This document shows positions 6,295 through 7,513 of a DNA stretch of 7,513 nucleotides, one piece after another (position 1 is the first letter of the stretch; each line of letters begins with the position of its first letter). Both the position numbers and the translations under genes were made by a program. The stretch is taken from positions 1-7,513 of the forward strand of contig CAZJUO010000061.1 in the NCBI GenBank assembly GCA_964549245.1, in the 5' to 3' direction. The DNA comes from CAZJUO01 sp964549245. GTDB lineage: Bacteria > Patescibacteriota > Patescibacteriia > UBA10025 > JAHIVO01. The notes under the pieces were generated by a model that ran no database searches, was not told the origin of the DNA, and saw nothing but the letters and a program-made list of their open reading frames with translations.

Positions 6295-6882
6295 CTAGCC
6301 TCCTACTACCAATTCCCCCTTCTGCCCAGGCACTACTCCGGCGGCATTAGCTTCATCAGTATCAAGATGCAGCGCCAGTGCGTCTTTTTCAGGCCGGGCC
6401 CTGACAACAATATTATTAAATACTACTGACCGAGACCCACCTACTTTTACCGAAACCGTATCCAAATGTTTTACATGCCAGGCTTTGGCTTTTTCAGCTT
6501 CAATGTGTAGATGCCGTTGTGGAATGATTACCCCTTCTTCTAAGACCACCGTGCCTTTGGGACCGACTAAGGTCACTCCGCCGGACGAATTTTCCAATTG
6601 CCCCGAAACAGCAATCTTCGCAGATATCCCTAAATAGTAGGCGTCCGTCGTACAAATTTCTAATTGTGTTTGCGCCCGCGCCGGACCAACGATTCGCACC
6701 GAATCAAAACTATGCTTTGGGCCCTCTACCCGAACGGATTCCTTAGCGGCAAATTGGTCTGGCTGGGATATTTTTTTTAAAACCTGCAGCTCATGGCCTT
6801 TGCCAAACAAGATCTCTAAATCCCCCTTTGATATATGAAGGTGCCGGGCTGAAATCTCGATAGGTATAGTATAGTTAGGCAT
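6295..6882 (-). CDS. pduL: PduL-type phosphate acyltransferase (phosphotransacetylase)
   Basis: A 195-residue enzyme converting acetyl-CoA (or propionyl-CoA) and phosphate to acyl phosphate and CoA, unrelated in fold to classical Pta. Two repeated beta-barrel domains each begin with the zinc motif: SARHLHIS (11-18, His14 and His16) and PQRHLHIE (121-128, His124 and His126, with Arg123). QLEI (Glu75) and LHLDTDEANAA (His172) supply further conserved zinc-site residues. QPDQFAAKESV and GPARAQTQLEI are also typical. The core begins at residue 6, so the N-terminal encapsulation peptide of microcompartment PduL is absent; this is a free cytosolic form. It starts three bases after the gpmI stop, without a Shine-Dalgarno sequence. 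With ackA in the same operon the acyl group is most likely acetyl, making the ATP-yielding end of pyruvate fermentation. Confidence 0.95.
   Translation of the reverse strand: MPNYTIPIEISARHLHISKGDLEILFGKGHELQVLKKISQPDQFAAKESVRVEGPKHSFDSVRIVGPARAQTQLEICTTDAYYLGISAKIAVSGQLENSSGGVTLVGPKGTVVLEEGVIIPQRHLHIEAEKAKAWHVKHLDTVSVKVGGSRSVVFNNIVVRARPEKDALALHLDTDEANAAGVVPGQKGELVVGG
6299..6304 (-). promoter_or_regulatory. Strong Shine-Dalgarno of the 102-residue protein gene
   Basis: On the minus strand a perfect AGGAGG lies six bases upstream of the ATG at 6292, inside the last codons of pduL (encoding the final Gly-Gly). No other gene start in the window has anything comparable: gpmI is cut off, and the other starts follow the preceding stop codon or AT-rich sequence without a purine-rich box. 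It decides this gene's start and suggests independent, efficient initiation. Confidence 0.8.
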
Positions 6883-6885
6883 AGT

Positions 6886-7513
6886 TTACATCATCATTAA
6901 ATTATGGCCCGTCATTTCCGGAGCCGGTTTGAGCTTCATGGCTGATAATACCGTTACCGTTATGTCGGATAAAATACCCATCGGCTGCAGCAAACTTAAA
7001 TCATAATCAACAATCATCTCCTTGTTCATATTTTTGTTTTCCCACTGTTTGCCTATAGCAAATAGAGGCACCGGATTAACGCTGTGCTCCTTATCCATGG
7101 CTCCTGTCTGCAGATTGGTCAGTTCTTCAGCATTGCCGTGATCTGCCGTAATAAATAGAAGGCCGTCTTTTTCCAAAACTTTCTTAATCAACTTGTCAAG
7201 GCATTTGTCTACCGCCTCCAGCGCTTTAATAGTAGCTTTCATGTCACCTGTATGGCCGACCATATCCGGATTAGCGTAGTTTACGATAACGCAGTCGTAA
7301 TGATCCCTCTCGATCTCCTTAATCAGCCGATCGGTTAGTTTGGGAGCGCTCATCTCCGGTTTTTTATCATAAGTAGCTACTGACGGCGAAGGTATTATGA
7401 CATTGTCCTGTCCGGGATATGGCTCCTCTTTACCGCCGTTGAAAAAATACGTTACATGCGCGTATTTTTCAGTTTCTGCAATGTGCAACTGCTTCAACCC
7501 CGCATCAGCCAGC
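6886..7513 (-). CDS. gpmI: 2,3-bisphosphoglycerate-independent phosphoglycerate mutase, C-terminal part
   Basis: The window holds about 208 C-terminal residues of a protein usually near 510, which interconverts 3- and 2-phosphoglycerate in glycolysis. The frame is open to the right edge (reading LADAGLKQLHIAETEKYAHV), so the gene is cut by the window; a TTG at 7497 is an internal leucine codon, not a start. Alkaline-phosphatase-fold metal residues are visible: NPDMVGHTGD (Asp and His of one manganese site), FITADHGNAEEL (Asp-His of the other) and KEHSVNPVPL (His). FFNGGKEEPYPGQD and SVATYDKKPEMSA are further family blocks, and the end, ILSDITVTVL to EMTGHNL, is complete. It is the first gene of the cluster seen here and is followed by pduL after three bases, linking lower glycolysis to acetate production. 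Confidence 0.96.
   Translation of the reverse strand, partial: LADAGLKQLHIAETEKYAHVTYFFNGGKEEPYPGQDNVIIPSPSVATYDKKPEMSAPKLTDRLIKEIERDHYDCVIVNYANPDMVGHTGDMKATIKALEAVDKCLDKLIKKVLEKDGLLFITADHGNAEELTNLQTGAMDKEHSVNPVPLFAIGKQWENKNMNKEMIVDYDLSLLQPMGILSDITVTVLSAMKLKPAPEMTGHNLMMM

Noticed and set aside
5168..6298. Plus-strand open frames opposite ackA and the 102-residue gene (5168-5398, 5424-5627, 6101-6298)
   Set aside because: They lie antisense to well-supported genes and show no recognisable protein features.
7495..7497. TTG at 7497 as the start of gpmI
   Set aside because: The frame continues to the window edge with residues (LADAG) typical of the family immediately upstream, so it is an internal codon of a truncated gene.
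1..7513. CRISPR array, tRNA, rRNA or transposase gene
   Set aside because: No regularly spaced repeats, tRNA-like cloverleaf, rRNA sequence or transposase/integrase motif could be seen on either strand.

Overview
The window carries a tightly packed minus-strand gene cluster from what is most likely a candidate-phyla-radiation (Patescibacteria) bacterium. That placement is an inference. It rests on the small-genome style (gaps of 1-36 bases or short overlaps, almost no Shine-Dalgarno sequences), a fermentative pyruvate-to-acetate gene set, and the family types of the PfkB kinase and the two-gene 2-oxoacid:ferredoxin oxidoreductase. The standard code fits: one gene ends in TGA, the others in TAA or TAG, and no gene has an in-frame TGA, so the UGA=Gly code of Gracilibacteria/Absconditabacteria is not supported.

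Layout in the direction of transcription (right to left): gpmI (phosphoglycerate mutase, 5' end outside the window), a pduL-type phosphotransacylase, a 102-residue unknown protein, ackA (acetate kinase), the fused gamma-alpha subunit and then the beta subunit of a 2-oxoacid:ferredoxin oxidoreductase, and a PfkB-family kinase. Together these make a short energy module. GpmI feeds lower glycolysis, the oxidoreductase turns pyruvate into acetyl-CoA plus reduced ferredoxin, PduL makes acetyl phosphate, and AckA makes acetate plus ATP. No ferredoxin, hydrogenase or microcompartment shell gene is visible. The kinase's substrate cannot be read from the sequence, and the 102-residue protein has no function I recognise. 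It does have the only strong Shine-Dalgarno sequence in the window.

The left end (about 1-1345) looks different. Beyond the PfkB gene lies one visibly AT-rich gene for a charged, helical 344-residue orphan protein. Beyond that, at 70-135, is a second diverged copy of the last 21 codons and stop codon of the PfkB gene. The intact gene's current tail is AT-rich like the orphan gene (19/66 G+C), whereas the detached copy matches the rest of the operon (29/66). This is the pattern expected when DNA integrates at the 3' end of a gene, supplies a replacement tail and displaces the original one. I regard this putative insertion of about 1.2 kb as the most interesting object in the window. No recombinase gene is visible in it.

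The far left edge (1-82) may hold the last codons of a converging plus-strand gene. A plausible plus-strand terminator sits at 158-181.
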